The position numbers and the translations under genes were made by a program. The notes under the pieces were generated by a model. The model worked only from the letters and a program-made list of their open reading frames with translations, made no database searches and was not told the origin of the DNA. From NCBI GenBank assembly GCA_964406105.1, contig CAYOQK010000003.1:1-5632 (forward strand): DNA of 5,632 bases, given 5' to 3'. Numbering within the stretch: position 1 is the stretch's first letter; each line of letters opens with the position of its first letter. The DNA comes from WGAB01 sp964406105. GTDB lineage: Bacteria > Hydrothermota > Hydrothermia > WGAB01. Positions 1-5,515 of this stretch are shown here, piece after piece.

Positions 1-42
1 CGTTTTCATACCCTGGATATCGGAGCCTACAAGGGGACCTAA
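1..42 (+). CDS. possible 3' end of an upstream plus-strand gene (partial)
   Basis: Frame 1 is open from the window edge and ends in a TAA at 40-42, giving a 13-residue tail RFHTLDIGAYKGT. The stop overlaps the stop of the convergent glycosidase gene (39-41), an arrangement that would be normal in a genome packed this tightly. Thirteen open codons in GC-rich DNA can easily arise by chance, and I cannot assign a family. It is listed only because no other feature explains the first 38 bases. The preceding sequence would decide it. Confidence 0.22.
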   Translation, partial: RFHTLDIGAYKGT

Positions 43-1097
43 GGAGAAGGGCTAAAGCCCCTGCGGCTTGCTGGAGAAGGCTGGGAAGGGCGGTAGGCCT
101 GGAACTCTTGAAGGGCGGGCAGCGCCCGGCCCTGGAAGTCAAAAAGGGCCAGGTTTTCCCAAGGCGATCCAGGCTCTCCAGGCCGCCGAGCCGGCAGCCA
201 TACCGGCTCCCAGTAGAACACCCCCAAGCCCCCCGGGGTTTCGGCCACCATCCGCAACAACCTCCGAAGAAACCGCGCCTGCCCCGTTGGCGTGGCCGGA
301 AACTCCGGCAAGAGCTGGGTTGGAGACCCCACGGGATTATGGGTGTCATCGGCCCAAGCGAGGGTCCAGGGATAAGCGGTTTCCAGCACCAGAACGGGCC
401 TTTGAAACTCCTCGTGCAAGCGAATGAGACGTTCTCGCAAGCTGTCCAAAGAGCCATGCCACCAAGGGTAGTACGATACCCCGGTGAGGTCCCACCGGAT
501 TCCCGCCTCTTGAAGCGCCCGGAGCACAGGAACCCCCCGAGGGGTGATGGACAACAGAACCCAGAGGGTGTCCGGAGCCCCACGCACCGCCCTCAACGCT
601 GAGGCCAGGAGTCGCACCAAGCCCCAACTCCGTTCCGCGGTTCCTCGGAACCGCCCCGGTTCCCACAGGAACCCGTGGTCTATCTCATTGCCCACCTGAA
701 CCCCCTGGAGCAGGACCCCCGCAGCCCGGAACCGCTGAAGAACGTCGTGCGTGTAGTGGTACACGCTGTCTTCTAAAACCGGCAGCGGTAACCCCTGCCA
801 CGCAACGGGGGGATACTGCTGGGCGGGATCGGCCCAGGTGTCCGAGTAATGGATCGCCAGCAGGATTCGGAATCCCAGGGCTTGGGCCCGTTGGGCCAAG
901 GAGATCGTCTGTTGCAGATGCTCCTCGCCGTGCCACAGGCGGAGCCGCACCCACTCCAGTCCCGCCTGCCGCAGGGCCTCCAGGGCCGGCATTGGGGTTC
1001 CCTCCACCCTCACCTGCACCTCTGGCCGTCCTGCCAAGCTGGAAACGTCCGCTCCCAGCCAAAGCCCGGTCATCCCCAGGATCACCAGCAACACCAT
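39..1097 (-). CDS. GH53 family endo-beta-1,4-galactanase-like glycosidase
   Basis: The predicted product (352 aa from the start chosen here) matches glycoside hydrolase family 53, retaining TIM-barrel enzymes that cut beta-1,4-galactan internally. Visible family motifs in order are GADVSSL (15-21, first strand), VRLRLW (50-55), HYSDTWADP (83-91), VQVGNE (133-138, with E138 the expected acid/base), GVSYYPWWHG (206-215) and LETAYPWT (238-245, with E239 the expected nucleophile). The C-terminal GVFYWEP and GSPWENLALFDF blocks are also typical of the family. The frame stays open upstream to 1316, where it overlaps the divergent gene. I chose the ATG at 1095-1097 because a TACACT hexamer lies 6 nt before it, with no Shine-Dalgarno, as in a leaderless mRNA. 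The alternative ATG at 1143-1145 adds 16 residues. Residues 2-15 are hydrophobic, suggesting a signal peptide or membrane anchor, but the n-region lacks basic residues. The family call is strong. The substrate is inferred, and an endogenous polysaccharide is an alternative. Confidence 0.88.
   Translation of the reverse strand: MVLLVILGMTGLWLGADVSSLAGRPEVQVRVEGTPMPALEALRQAGLEWVRLRLWHGEEHLQQTISLAQRAQALGFRILLAIHYSDTWADPAQQYPPVAWQGLPLPVLEDSVYHYTHDVLQRFRAAGVLLQGVQVGNEIDHGFLWEPGRFRGTAERSWGLVRLLASALRAVRGAPDTLWVLLSITPRGVPVLRALQEAGIRWDLTGVSYYPWWHGSLDSLRERLIRLHEEFQRPVLVLETAYPWTLAWADDTHNPVGSPTQLLPEFPATPTGQARFLRRLLRMVAETPGGLGVFYWEPVWLPARRPGEPGSPWENLALFDFQGRALPALQEFQAYRPSQPSPASRRGFSPSP
49..60. repeat. short inverted repeat GGGC-TAAA-GCCC at the end of the glycosidase gene
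   Basis: A 4-bp perfect stem (5 bp if the loop is only two bases) lies within the last codons of the glycosidase gene. On the minus strand it is followed by TTCTCCTT, so it could act as a weak terminator for the glycosidase transcript. The stem is short and the T-tract is interrupted, so this is a weak call. Confidence 0.25.
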
Positions 1098-1103
1098 GGC
1101 CAA

Positions 1104-1113
1104 AGTGTACGGC
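1104..1113 (-). promoter_or_regulatory. putative -10 region for the glycosidase gene (leaderless)
   Basis: Read on the minus strand, GCCGTACACT ends 6 nt before the ATG at 1097. TACACT matches the TATAAT consensus at four positions, including the first two and the last. I see no good -35 hexamer and no ribosome binding site between it and the start, so the transcript probably begins at or next to the start codon. The same ten bases occur upstream of fbp (5441-5450). Confidence 0.4.
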
Positions 1114-1121
1114 GAAGAGCA

Positions 1122-1150
1122 TGGACTTTCGGCGGGGCGGCCCATATACT
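1122..1150 (+). promoter_or_regulatory. putative promoter of the acyltransferase-rmlD-gmhA operon (leaderless)
   Basis: TGGACT (1122-1127, four of six matches to TTGACA) is separated by 17 nt from TATACT (1145-1150, five of six matches to TATAAT). The ATG at 1158 begins 7 nt after the -10 element, so transcription would start at or immediately before the start codon. No Shine-Dalgarno precedes that ATG, which fits a leaderless mRNA. The promoter lies in the 60-bp divergent region shared with the glycosidase. Confidence 0.55.
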
Positions 1151-1157
1151 TCGGACG

Positions 1158-2237
1158 ATGGAACCGAAAGTGCGGCTCCAGGTCTTTGACGATCCCCCGG
1201 CCTTCTTTGAACTCCAGGACGATTGGCTCACCCTGCTCCAACAGGTGGGAGGCACCCCCTTTGACACCCCGATCTGGCTGGGGATCTCCTTCATGTACTT
1301 CTTCCGGGAGGGCCACCTCCGGTTATACACCCTGTACGACGAGGCAGATCGGTTGGTGGGGGTGTTCCCTTTGGCCATCCTGGAACGCAACGGCTACCTG
1401 TGGGTTACCTCGCCCGCGGAACGCGACGTTACCGACTACATTGAAGTGATCACCAGCCAGCAGTACCGCCGAGCCTTCTTAGAGGAGATCCTGGCCCATC
1501 TCAAGGGGGTGGCGCTGGGTCGGAAACTGGTGCTGGACCTGGAGGGCCTTCGGGGCACCTCGCCCACCCTTTGGACCCTGCAGCAAATCTTGGAGGAGCG
1601 CAACGGCCAAGAGATCCAGCAGCACCTGCTCACCCGTGCCCCCTACCTGTCGCTGCCCAACTCCTATGAGAAGTTCCTGCTGGCCCTGAAACCCAAGGTA
1701 CGGAAACAACTCACCAAACGGGTGCGCAGGGCCGAGAAACTCGCCCATATGGAAACCCGCCGGCTCACCAACCCCTCCGAGGTGCGGGAGCACCTGTACG
1801 AGTTTTTCCGGCTGTTCGCCATTAGCAGCGAGGAGATGCGCAACTTCCTTACCGAAGAACGACAGGCCTTTTATCTGGAACTCGCTCCCTTGCTGGCCTC
1901 CCGCGGCTGGTTGGCCTTGTACCTGCTGGATGCAGACCACGAAACCGCCGCCGCTGCCATGGAACTCCAGTACGGAACCACCCGATACCTGTACGCCTTC
2001 ACGGTGAACCCCTGGCTGGACGAGGACCTGTCGGCCGGCTTGGTGTTGCTCCTGCACGTGGTGGAACAAGCCATTGCCGACGGCATCCAGGTGCTGGACC
2101 TCCTCCGGGGCGACCAGGAGTACAAGTACCTCTTGGGAGCCCGCGATGTGCCCGTGTACCGGGTGGTCCTGGGCGAGGAGATCCCCACCCTGGACCCTCG
2201 GCCCCGGGGCAACCTCACCCAGGTCCCTGCCCTTTAA
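1158..2237 (+). CDS. GNAT-fold acyltransferase, BioF2/CelD type (FemAB-like)
   Basis: The 359-residue product looks like the acetyltransferase family often annotated as GNAT/BioF2-like or cellulose-biosynthesis CelD protein, which transfers acyl groups and is common in exopolysaccharide loci. An N-terminal half-domain includes LVGVFPLAIL (66-75). A basic helix KVRKQLTKRVRRAEK (180-194) is typical of the entry to the second GNAT-like domain. The C-terminal signature LDLLRGDQEYKYLLGA (from 313) resembles the family's conserved D-x-x-x-G-D-x-x-Y-K block. No signal peptide or membrane segment is visible, so it should be cytoplasmic. The frame is open from 849, but the first 103 codons would run antisense to the glycosidase. 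The ATG at 1158, 7 nt after a TATACT box, is the best start. It is first in an operon with the rmlD-like and gmhA-like genes, with a 4-nt gap to the former. The acceptor molecule cannot be read from the sequence. An aminoacyl (FemAB) transferase is a less likely alternative. Confidence 0.85.
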   Translation: MEPKVRLQVFDDPPAFFELQDDWLTLLQQVGGTPFDTPIWLGISFMYFFREGHLRLYTLYDEADRLVGVFPLAILERNGYLWVTSPAERDVTDYIEVITSQQYRRAFLEEILAHLKGVALGRKLVLDLEGLRGTSPTLWTLQQILEERNGQEIQQHLLTRAPYLSLPNSYEKFLLALKPKVRKQLTKRVRRAEKLAHMETRRLTNPSEVREHLYEFFRLFAISSEEMRNFLTEERQAFYLELAPLLASRGWLALYLLDADHETAAAAMELQYGTTRYLYAFTVNPWLDEDLSAGLVLLLHVVEQAIADGIQVLDLLRGDQEYKYLLGARDVPVYRVVLGEEIPTLDPRPRGNLTQVPAL

Positions 2238-2241
2238 CACG

Positions 2242-3090
2242 ATGCGGGTTCTCATCACCGGCACCACCGGCCTTGTGGGCAGCACCCTGGCCCGGGAACT
2301 CCAAACCCACGGCCATCAGGTGATTCCCCTGCCCCGCAGCGCATTGGACCTGGAACACACCCAGGAGATCGTTCCCACCCTGCTCCGCCACCACCCCGAT
2401 TTCATCGTGCACCCAGCCGCCATCACCAACGTGGACCATTGCGAGATGCACCCCGATCAGGCGTACCGGGTGAACTGGCTGGCCACCCGCCAAATCCGCC
2501 ACGCCGCCCAACTTCTGGAGGTCCCCCTGCTCTACGTGTCCACCGACTTCGTGTTTGATGGACAAAAGGGGGAATACCTGGAACTGGACCCTCCTCGCCC
2601 GTTGTCCGTGTACGGACGCACCAAGTGGTGGGGAGAACGGGAAACCCAAACGTATCCACGCCACTACGTGGTGCGGGTGTCTTGGGTGTTTGGACCCGGC
2701 GGGCGAAACTTCTTTTCCCGGATCGTTTCCCTGCTTTTGGAAAACCCCAGTCTTCGGATCACCTACAACCAATGGAGCGCTCCCACCTATGCCCCAGCCT
2801 TGGCCCGGGCACTGCGGTGGATCATTGAGCATGAACCCCCCTATGGCCTGTACCACCTGGCCGGAGAAGAGGTGACCACCCCCTTTGACTTTGTGTCCCA
2901 GGTGATGGAGCGCCTTTCCTGCCAATGCCAGATCCGCCGGGTGAGCATGAGCAGCCTGGGACGCCCCGCACCCCGGCCCCGAAAAACCCATCTGCTGAAC
3001 ACAGCCCTTAAAGCCTTAGGGGTCACCGTACCAGGGTACCGCGAGTTTTTGGAGGAGTTCATCCATGCCACGGCTCCAAACCGCGATTGA
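2242..3090 (+). CDS. rmlD: dTDP-4-dehydrorhamnose reductase family protein (RmlD-like SDR)
   Basis: This is a 282-residue extended short-chain dehydrogenase/reductase. RmlD reduces dTDP-4-dehydro-L-rhamnose to dTDP-L-rhamnose with NAD(P)H, the last step of the pathway. The Rossmann glycine motif GTTGLVG is at 7-13, a conserved PAAITNVDHCE segment spans 58-68, STD at 100-102 supplies the catalytic Ser/Thr position, and YGRTK at 124-128 gives the catalytic Tyr124 and Lys128. VRVSWVFGPGGRNF and the YHLAGEE segment are typical of the RmlD family, and the length is usual (about 280-300 aa). The start follows the acyltransferase stop by 4 nt. No clear Shine-Dalgarno is seen, so translation may be coupled. 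rmlA, rmlB and rmlC are absent from the window, and the next gene is a heptose-phosphate isomerase. The true substrate may therefore be another keto-sugar nucleotide. The family is sure; the exact substrate is not. Confidence 0.88.
   Translation: MRVLITGTTGLVGSTLARELQTHGHQVIPLPRSALDLEHTQEIVPTLLRHHPDFIVHPAAITNVDHCEMHPDQAYRVNWLATRQIRHAAQLLEVPLLYVSTDFVFDGQKGEYLELDPPRPLSVYGRTKWWGERETQTYPRHYVVRVSWVFGPGGRNFFSRIVSLLLENPSLRITYNQWSAPTYAPALARALRWIIEHEPPYGLYHLAGEEVTTPFDFVSQVMERLSCQCQIRRVSMSSLGRPAPRPRKTHLLNTALKALGVTVPGYREFLEEFIHATAPNRD
3051..3057 (+). promoter_or_regulatory. Shine-Dalgarno site of the gmhA-like gene, inside rmlD
   Basis: GGAGGAG lies 7 nt before the ATG at 3065, ideal spacing, and is embedded in the last codons of the rmlD-like gene. 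It fixes the gmhA start and therefore the 26-nt overlap between the two genes. Confidence 0.75.
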
Positions 3091-3625
3091 GGAGATGCAA
3101 CGGGCCCTGCAGGCCTGCCAGCAGTGTGAGCCCGCACTCCAACGATGGGTGGAGCTCACCACCCGGGTTTTTCAACAGAACCATAAGGTGCTGCTGTGCG
3201 GCAACGGCGGCTCCCACGCCCAAGCCCAACACCTGGCCGTAGAGTTCACCGTTCGGTTCAAACGGAACCGCCCGCCTCTGCCAGCCGTGGCCCTCTCCTC
3301 TGACCCCGCATACCTCACCGCCCACACCAACGACATGGGCTTTGAAGGGGTATTCGCCCGCCAGGTGCTGGCCTTAGGCGAGCCGGGCGACCTGCTGGTG
3401 GCCCTGAGCACCTCGGGCCGCTCGCCCAACGTGTTGCGCGCCCTGGAAACCGCCCGGGCCCAAGGCCTGTGGACCGTGTTTCTCACAGGCCCCCGTCCAG
3501 CAGCCGCACCGGCCGATGTGCTGATCGCCGTGCCCGTGCACGGCACCGCCCGAATCCAGGAAATCCACCTGTTCTTGGGCCACGTGTGGGTGGACGCAGT
3601 GGAAGAAACCCTGGGATACCGTTAA
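3065..3625 (+). CDS. gmhA: phosphoheptose isomerase (sedoheptulose 7-phosphate isomerase), SIS domain
   Basis: GmhA converts sedoheptulose 7-phosphate to D-glycero-D-manno-heptose 7-phosphate, the first step towards ADP- or GDP-heptose for lipopolysaccharide, capsule or S-layer glycans. The 186-residue protein is a single SIS domain of the usual GmhA length. Sugar-phosphate binding motifs are CGNGGSHAQAQHLAVE (45-60) and STSGRSPN (115-122), followed by RIQEIHLFLGH (163-173). By analogy with E. coli GmhA zinc ligands His61, Glu65, Gln172 and His180, the matching residues are His56, Glu60, Gln165 and His173, with identical spacing, so the metal site looks intact. Compared with E. coli, the loop after TG (141-142) is short and proline/alanine-rich. 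The start is set by GGAGGAG 7 nt upstream. The gene overlaps rmlD by 26 nt, so the two are probably translated together. An alternative is the DiaA-like SIS family, but the intact metal ligands and the locus favour GmhA. Confidence 0.88.
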   Translation: MPRLQTAIEEMQRALQACQQCEPALQRWVELTTRVFQQNHKVLLCGNGGSHAQAQHLAVEFTVRFKRNRPPLPAVALSSDPAYLTAHTNDMGFEGVFARQVLALGEPGDLLVALSTSGRSPNVLRALETARAQGLWTVFLTGPRPAAAPADVLIAVPVHGTARIQEIHLFLGHVWVDAVEETLGYR

Positions 3626-3772
3626 CCCCGGTACTCCCCTCCCCTCTTTTCCCAGCCCAACCGCCAAAGGGCACCGGTTGCCAAACCCGCGAGGCCCCTT
3701 AGCCAGATCTCCGTCGCCGGAGTCTCCCCACCCGGGCAGGGCACCCTCGCTTGGGAGGCAGGCCTGCCACGC
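3626..3772. other. convergent intergenic region, no gene seen
   Basis: These 147 bases separate the 3' ends of gmhA and the flavin-reductase-like gene. I find no convincing coding region and no classic terminator with a T-run. Two dyads stand out: CTCCG-TCGC-CGGAG (3709-3722, 5-bp stem) and the perfect 12-bp palindrome GGCAGGCCTGCC (3757-3768). The palindrome lies 4 nt past the flavin-reductase stop. Either could slow polymerase from one side or both, but neither has a U-tract. Confidence 0.5.
3757..3768. repeat. perfect 12-bp palindrome downstream of the flavin-reductase gene
   Basis: GGCAGGCCTGCC is a gap-free palindrome placed just after the flavin-reductase-like stop codon (3773-3775). 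Without a loop it is a poor RNA hairpin, so a protein-binding site or chance in GC-rich DNA are both possible. It has no known match that I recognise. Confidence 0.35.
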
Positions 3773-4441
3773 TCACCTGTCGCCCAAGGTGGAGCCAGGG
3801 TTGCTGCGCCCCTTCGGACCGCCGGGCTGCGGGCCTTTTCCCTCTCCCGCCTGGGGGTTTGAGGATCGCTCCCGGGCCCATCGCCGCTGGGCCTCCTGCA
3901 GGGTCACGGATACCGGTTGGAGGGAACGCAGCGACACGTACAGGTCTCGCCCCAAGTAAAGGGCAGGGTCGGCCACTGGCAACTGTGGAGGCCCCTCCGG
4001 GCTGAAGGCCCCGGGGCGCGCATGGGCTGCCACCACCTCGCCCACGAACAGCGTGTGATCCCCGGTGGTGATCTGCTGCACCACCCGACACTCATAGGCT
4101 GCGTAGGCGCGTCGGAGCAGAGGCGTTTGGATCACCTGGGGTTCTTGGAGTTCCAAGCGAAAGGTGCGCACCTTGTCCACCTGCGCCCCCGATGTACGGC
4201 CCAACAGGGTGATGTAATGGGCGTCCTGAAAGGACAAAAAGTTCACGGCGAATTCACCGGAGGCCTCTATCAAGCCGTGGGTAAAGCGGCTGGGTGCGAT
4301 CGCCACGCCGTACAGGAACGGCTCAAAGGAAAGAGGGGTATGCCAAGCGGCACTCATGGCGTTCACCCGCTCCTGGCTCTTGGCCGTGATCACGGCCACC
4401 AACGTGGGGTATGCGAAGTACAGGGAACGCTCTGGGGCCAT
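3773..4441 (-). CDS. flavin reductase-like FMN-binding protein
   Basis: The 222-residue product matches the flavin reductase-like (split-barrel, FMN-binding) domain family, whose members reduce flavins with NAD(P)H or bind FMN in oxidoreductase systems. Visible motifs are YPTLVAVITAKS (11-22), VNAMSAAWHTPLSFEP (26-41), GVAIAPSRFTHGLI (45-58), GEFAVNFLSFQDA (62-74), GRTSGAQVDK (81-90) and GDHTLFVGEVVAA (127-139). The core ends near residue 190. A tail of about 30 residues rich in Gly, Pro, Ser and Lys follows and is unlike the core. The start at 4441 is supported by AGGAGG 6 nt upstream. It lies 15 nt after the fbp stop, so the two genes form an operon. No signal peptide or membrane segment is seen; it should be cytoplasmic. 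The partner enzyme, or whether it is a diffusible flavin reductase, cannot be told. Confidence 0.87.
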   Translation of the reverse strand: MAPERSLYFAYPTLVAVITAKSQERVNAMSAAWHTPLSFEPFLYGVAIAPSRFTHGLIEASGEFAVNFLSFQDAHYITLLGRTSGAQVDKVRTFRLELQEPQVIQTPLLRRAYAAYECRVVQQITTGDHTLFVGEVVAAHARPGAFSPEGPPQLPVADPALYLGRDLYVSLRSLQPVSVTLQEAQRRWARERSSNPQAGEGKGPQPGGPKGRSNPGSTLGDR

Positions 4442-4447
4442 GCACCA

Positions 4448-4453
4448 CCTCCT
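4448..4453 (-). promoter_or_regulatory. Shine-Dalgarno site of the flavin-reductase-like gene
   Basis: On the minus strand AGGAGG lies 6 nt before the ATG at 4441, within the 15-nt gap after the fbp stop. It confirms the start and supports independent initiation within the operon. Confidence 0.75.
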
Positions 4454-4456
4454 GCC

Positions 4457-5419
4457 TCACGCCGCCCCCACTGATTCCAACTCGGCGATCTCCTGCCGAC
4501 TGCCCAGGAACACGGGCACCCGCTGATGGATCTCCTGTGGCTGCCATTCCAACAGGGATCCCCCACCCCACGAAGACCGTCCACCGGCCTGCTCCACCAG
4601 CATCGCCATGGGAGCAGCTTCGTACAGGTACCGCAGTTTCCCCTGGGGGTTTTTGTCGTCGGCCGGGTAAGCGAACAGGCCGCCTTTGATCAAGGTGCGA
4701 TGGACATCGGCCACCATAGACCCGATGTATCGGGCCGTGTACCCCCGCTGTTTCAGCTGCTCCACGTACCCCTGGAGCGTCTGCGGTCGCCAACGGGGAG
4801 CGTTGGCCTCGTTCACCGAGTAGATGCGGCCCCGCTCGGGCATGCGGATCTGGGGGTGCGACAGCAGGAACAGCCCCACGGCAGGGTCTAAGGTGAAGCC
4901 GTTCACGCCGTTGCCCGTGGTGAGGAGAAACATGGTGGAGGAGCCGTACACCACGTAGCCAGCGGCCACCTGGTGCTTCCCACCCTGCAGGAAGTCGGTG
5001 GCGTCGCCCTTCTGTTTTCGGTAGATGGAAAAGATGGTGCCGATGCTCACGTTGACGTCAATGTTGGAGGAACCGTCCAAGGGATCTAAGGCAATGATGT
5101 ACTTGCCGTGCCGCCCCTTTTGGGGGAAGTGCACCGTGTCCAGTTCTTCTGAGGCCAGGGCGTAGAACTCGCCGGAATCCGCCAGCTGCTCCATGAGGAT
5201 CTCGTGGGCGAGGAGGTCCAGTTTTTGGACTTCTTCGCCGTGCACATTGCGGCTTCCGGCTCGGCCCAGCACGTCGGCCAGCCCGGCCATGCGCACGTGG
5301 GACACGATGATTTTGGTGGCGGCCTCAATGGCCATCAGCGCCCGCGACAGGGAGCCGGTGGCCTGGGGGTACTTGCGCTCCTCTTCCAGGATAAAGCGGT
5401 TGAGATCCATGCCGATCAT
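4457..5419 (-). CDS. fbp: fructose-1,6-bisphosphatase class I
   Basis: This enzyme hydrolyses fructose 1,6-bisphosphate to fructose 6-phosphate, the committed step of gluconeogenesis, in the cytoplasm with Mg2+. The 320-residue product is slightly shorter than E. coli Fbp (about 332). Class I signatures are TGSLSRALMAIEAATKII (21-38), the metal-binding acidic pair E91-E92, DPLDGSSNIDVNVSIGTIF (112-130), the sugar-phosphate binding region YIGSMVADVHRTLIKGG (231-247), and LRYLYEAAPMAMLVEQAGG (262-280), with E267 at the conserved metal-ligand position. The open frame extends to 5518, but AGGAGG lies 5 nt before the ATG at 5419, so I start there. The next ATG at 5410 would be 14 nt away, too far. 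It is first of a two-gene operon with the flavin-reductase-like gene. A terminator (5493-5515) insulates it from the upstream CRISPR array. Confidence 0.95.
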   Translation of the reverse strand: MIGMDLNRFILEEERKYPQATGSLSRALMAIEAATKIIVSHVRMAGLADVLGRAGSRNVHGEEVQKLDLLAHEILMEQLADSGEFYALASEELDTVHFPQKGRHGKYIIALDPLDGSSNIDVNVSIGTIFSIYRKQKGDATDFLQGGKHQVAAGYVVYGSSTMFLLTTGNGVNGFTLDPAVGLFLLSHPQIRMPERGRIYSVNEANAPRWRPQTLQGYVEQLKQRGYTARYIGSMVADVHRTLIKGGLFAYPADDKNPQGKLRYLYEAAPMAMLVEQAGGRSSWGGGSLLEWQPQEIHQRVPVFLGSRQEIAELESVGAA

Positions 5420-5424
5420 GGGTG

Positions 5425-5430
5425 CCTCCT
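5425..5430 (-). promoter_or_regulatory. Shine-Dalgarno site of fbp
   Basis: AGGAGG on the minus strand, 5 nt before the ATG at 5419. It decides between several in-frame ATG codons of the extended frame. Confidence 0.8.
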
Positions 5431-5440
5431 GTTGGTGTTG

Positions 5441-5450
5441 AGTGTACGGC
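5441..5450 (-). promoter_or_regulatory. putative -10 region of the fbp operon
   Basis: On the minus strand GCCGTACACT is followed by 21 nt and then the fbp ATG, so a transcript would have a leader of about 15 nt that contains the Shine-Dalgarno. TACACT is a moderate -10 match. I see no clear -35 at 16-18 nt. The same ten bases precede the glycosidase gene (1104-1113), which strengthens the idea of a shared promoter element. Confidence 0.42.
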
Positions 5451-5492
5451 AGGGGTGGCGTGGTAGGGGAAGGGCAGGGCCGTGGAACGAGA

Positions 5493-5515
5493 AAGCCCGG
5501 CCTTGAGCCGGGCTT
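5493..5515 (-). terminator. rho-independent terminator between the CRISPR array and fbp
   Basis: A perfect 9-bp stem (AAGCCCGGC / GCCGGGCTT) encloses a 5-nt loop. Read on the minus strand it runs into CTTTCTCGTT, a short but U-rich tail. Read on the plus strand no T-tract follows, so it serves minus-strand transcription. It lies directly after the last CRISPR repeat and ahead of the fbp promoter, so it should end the CRISPR precursor RNA. Confidence 0.7.

Noticed and set aside
108..602. 164-codon plus-strand frame opposite the glycosidase 3' half
   Set aside because: Arg/Pro-rich shadow of the conserved GH53 coding strand, without any motif.
849..1157. N-terminal extension of the acyltransferase frame
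   Set aside because: This part would run antisense to the conserved GH53 coding region, and its translation is Gln/Pro/His-rich with no domain. The ATG at 1158 is better placed after a promoter.
1098..1316. N-terminal extension of the glycosidase frame beyond the ATG at 1097
   Set aside because: Most of it is antisense to the acyltransferase start. The ATG at 1145 remains possible but has neither a ribosome site nor a -10 box at a suitable distance.
1479..2285. 268-codon minus-strand open frame opposite the acyltransferase gene
   Set aside because: Long antisense frames are expected opposite GC-rich genes. The translation is rich in Gly, Gln and Val with no recognisable family, and the plus-strand protein has clear family motifs.
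2215..2991. 258-codon minus-strand open frame opposite rmlD
   Set aside because: It lies almost entirely opposite a well-supported SDR gene, has no family motif and no ribosome site I can see, so it is a shadow frame.
3678..4005. short plus-strand frames between gmhA and within the flavin-reductase gene
   Set aside because: They overlap the flavin-reductase coding region, have Pro/Gly/Arg-rich composition and lack ribosome sites.
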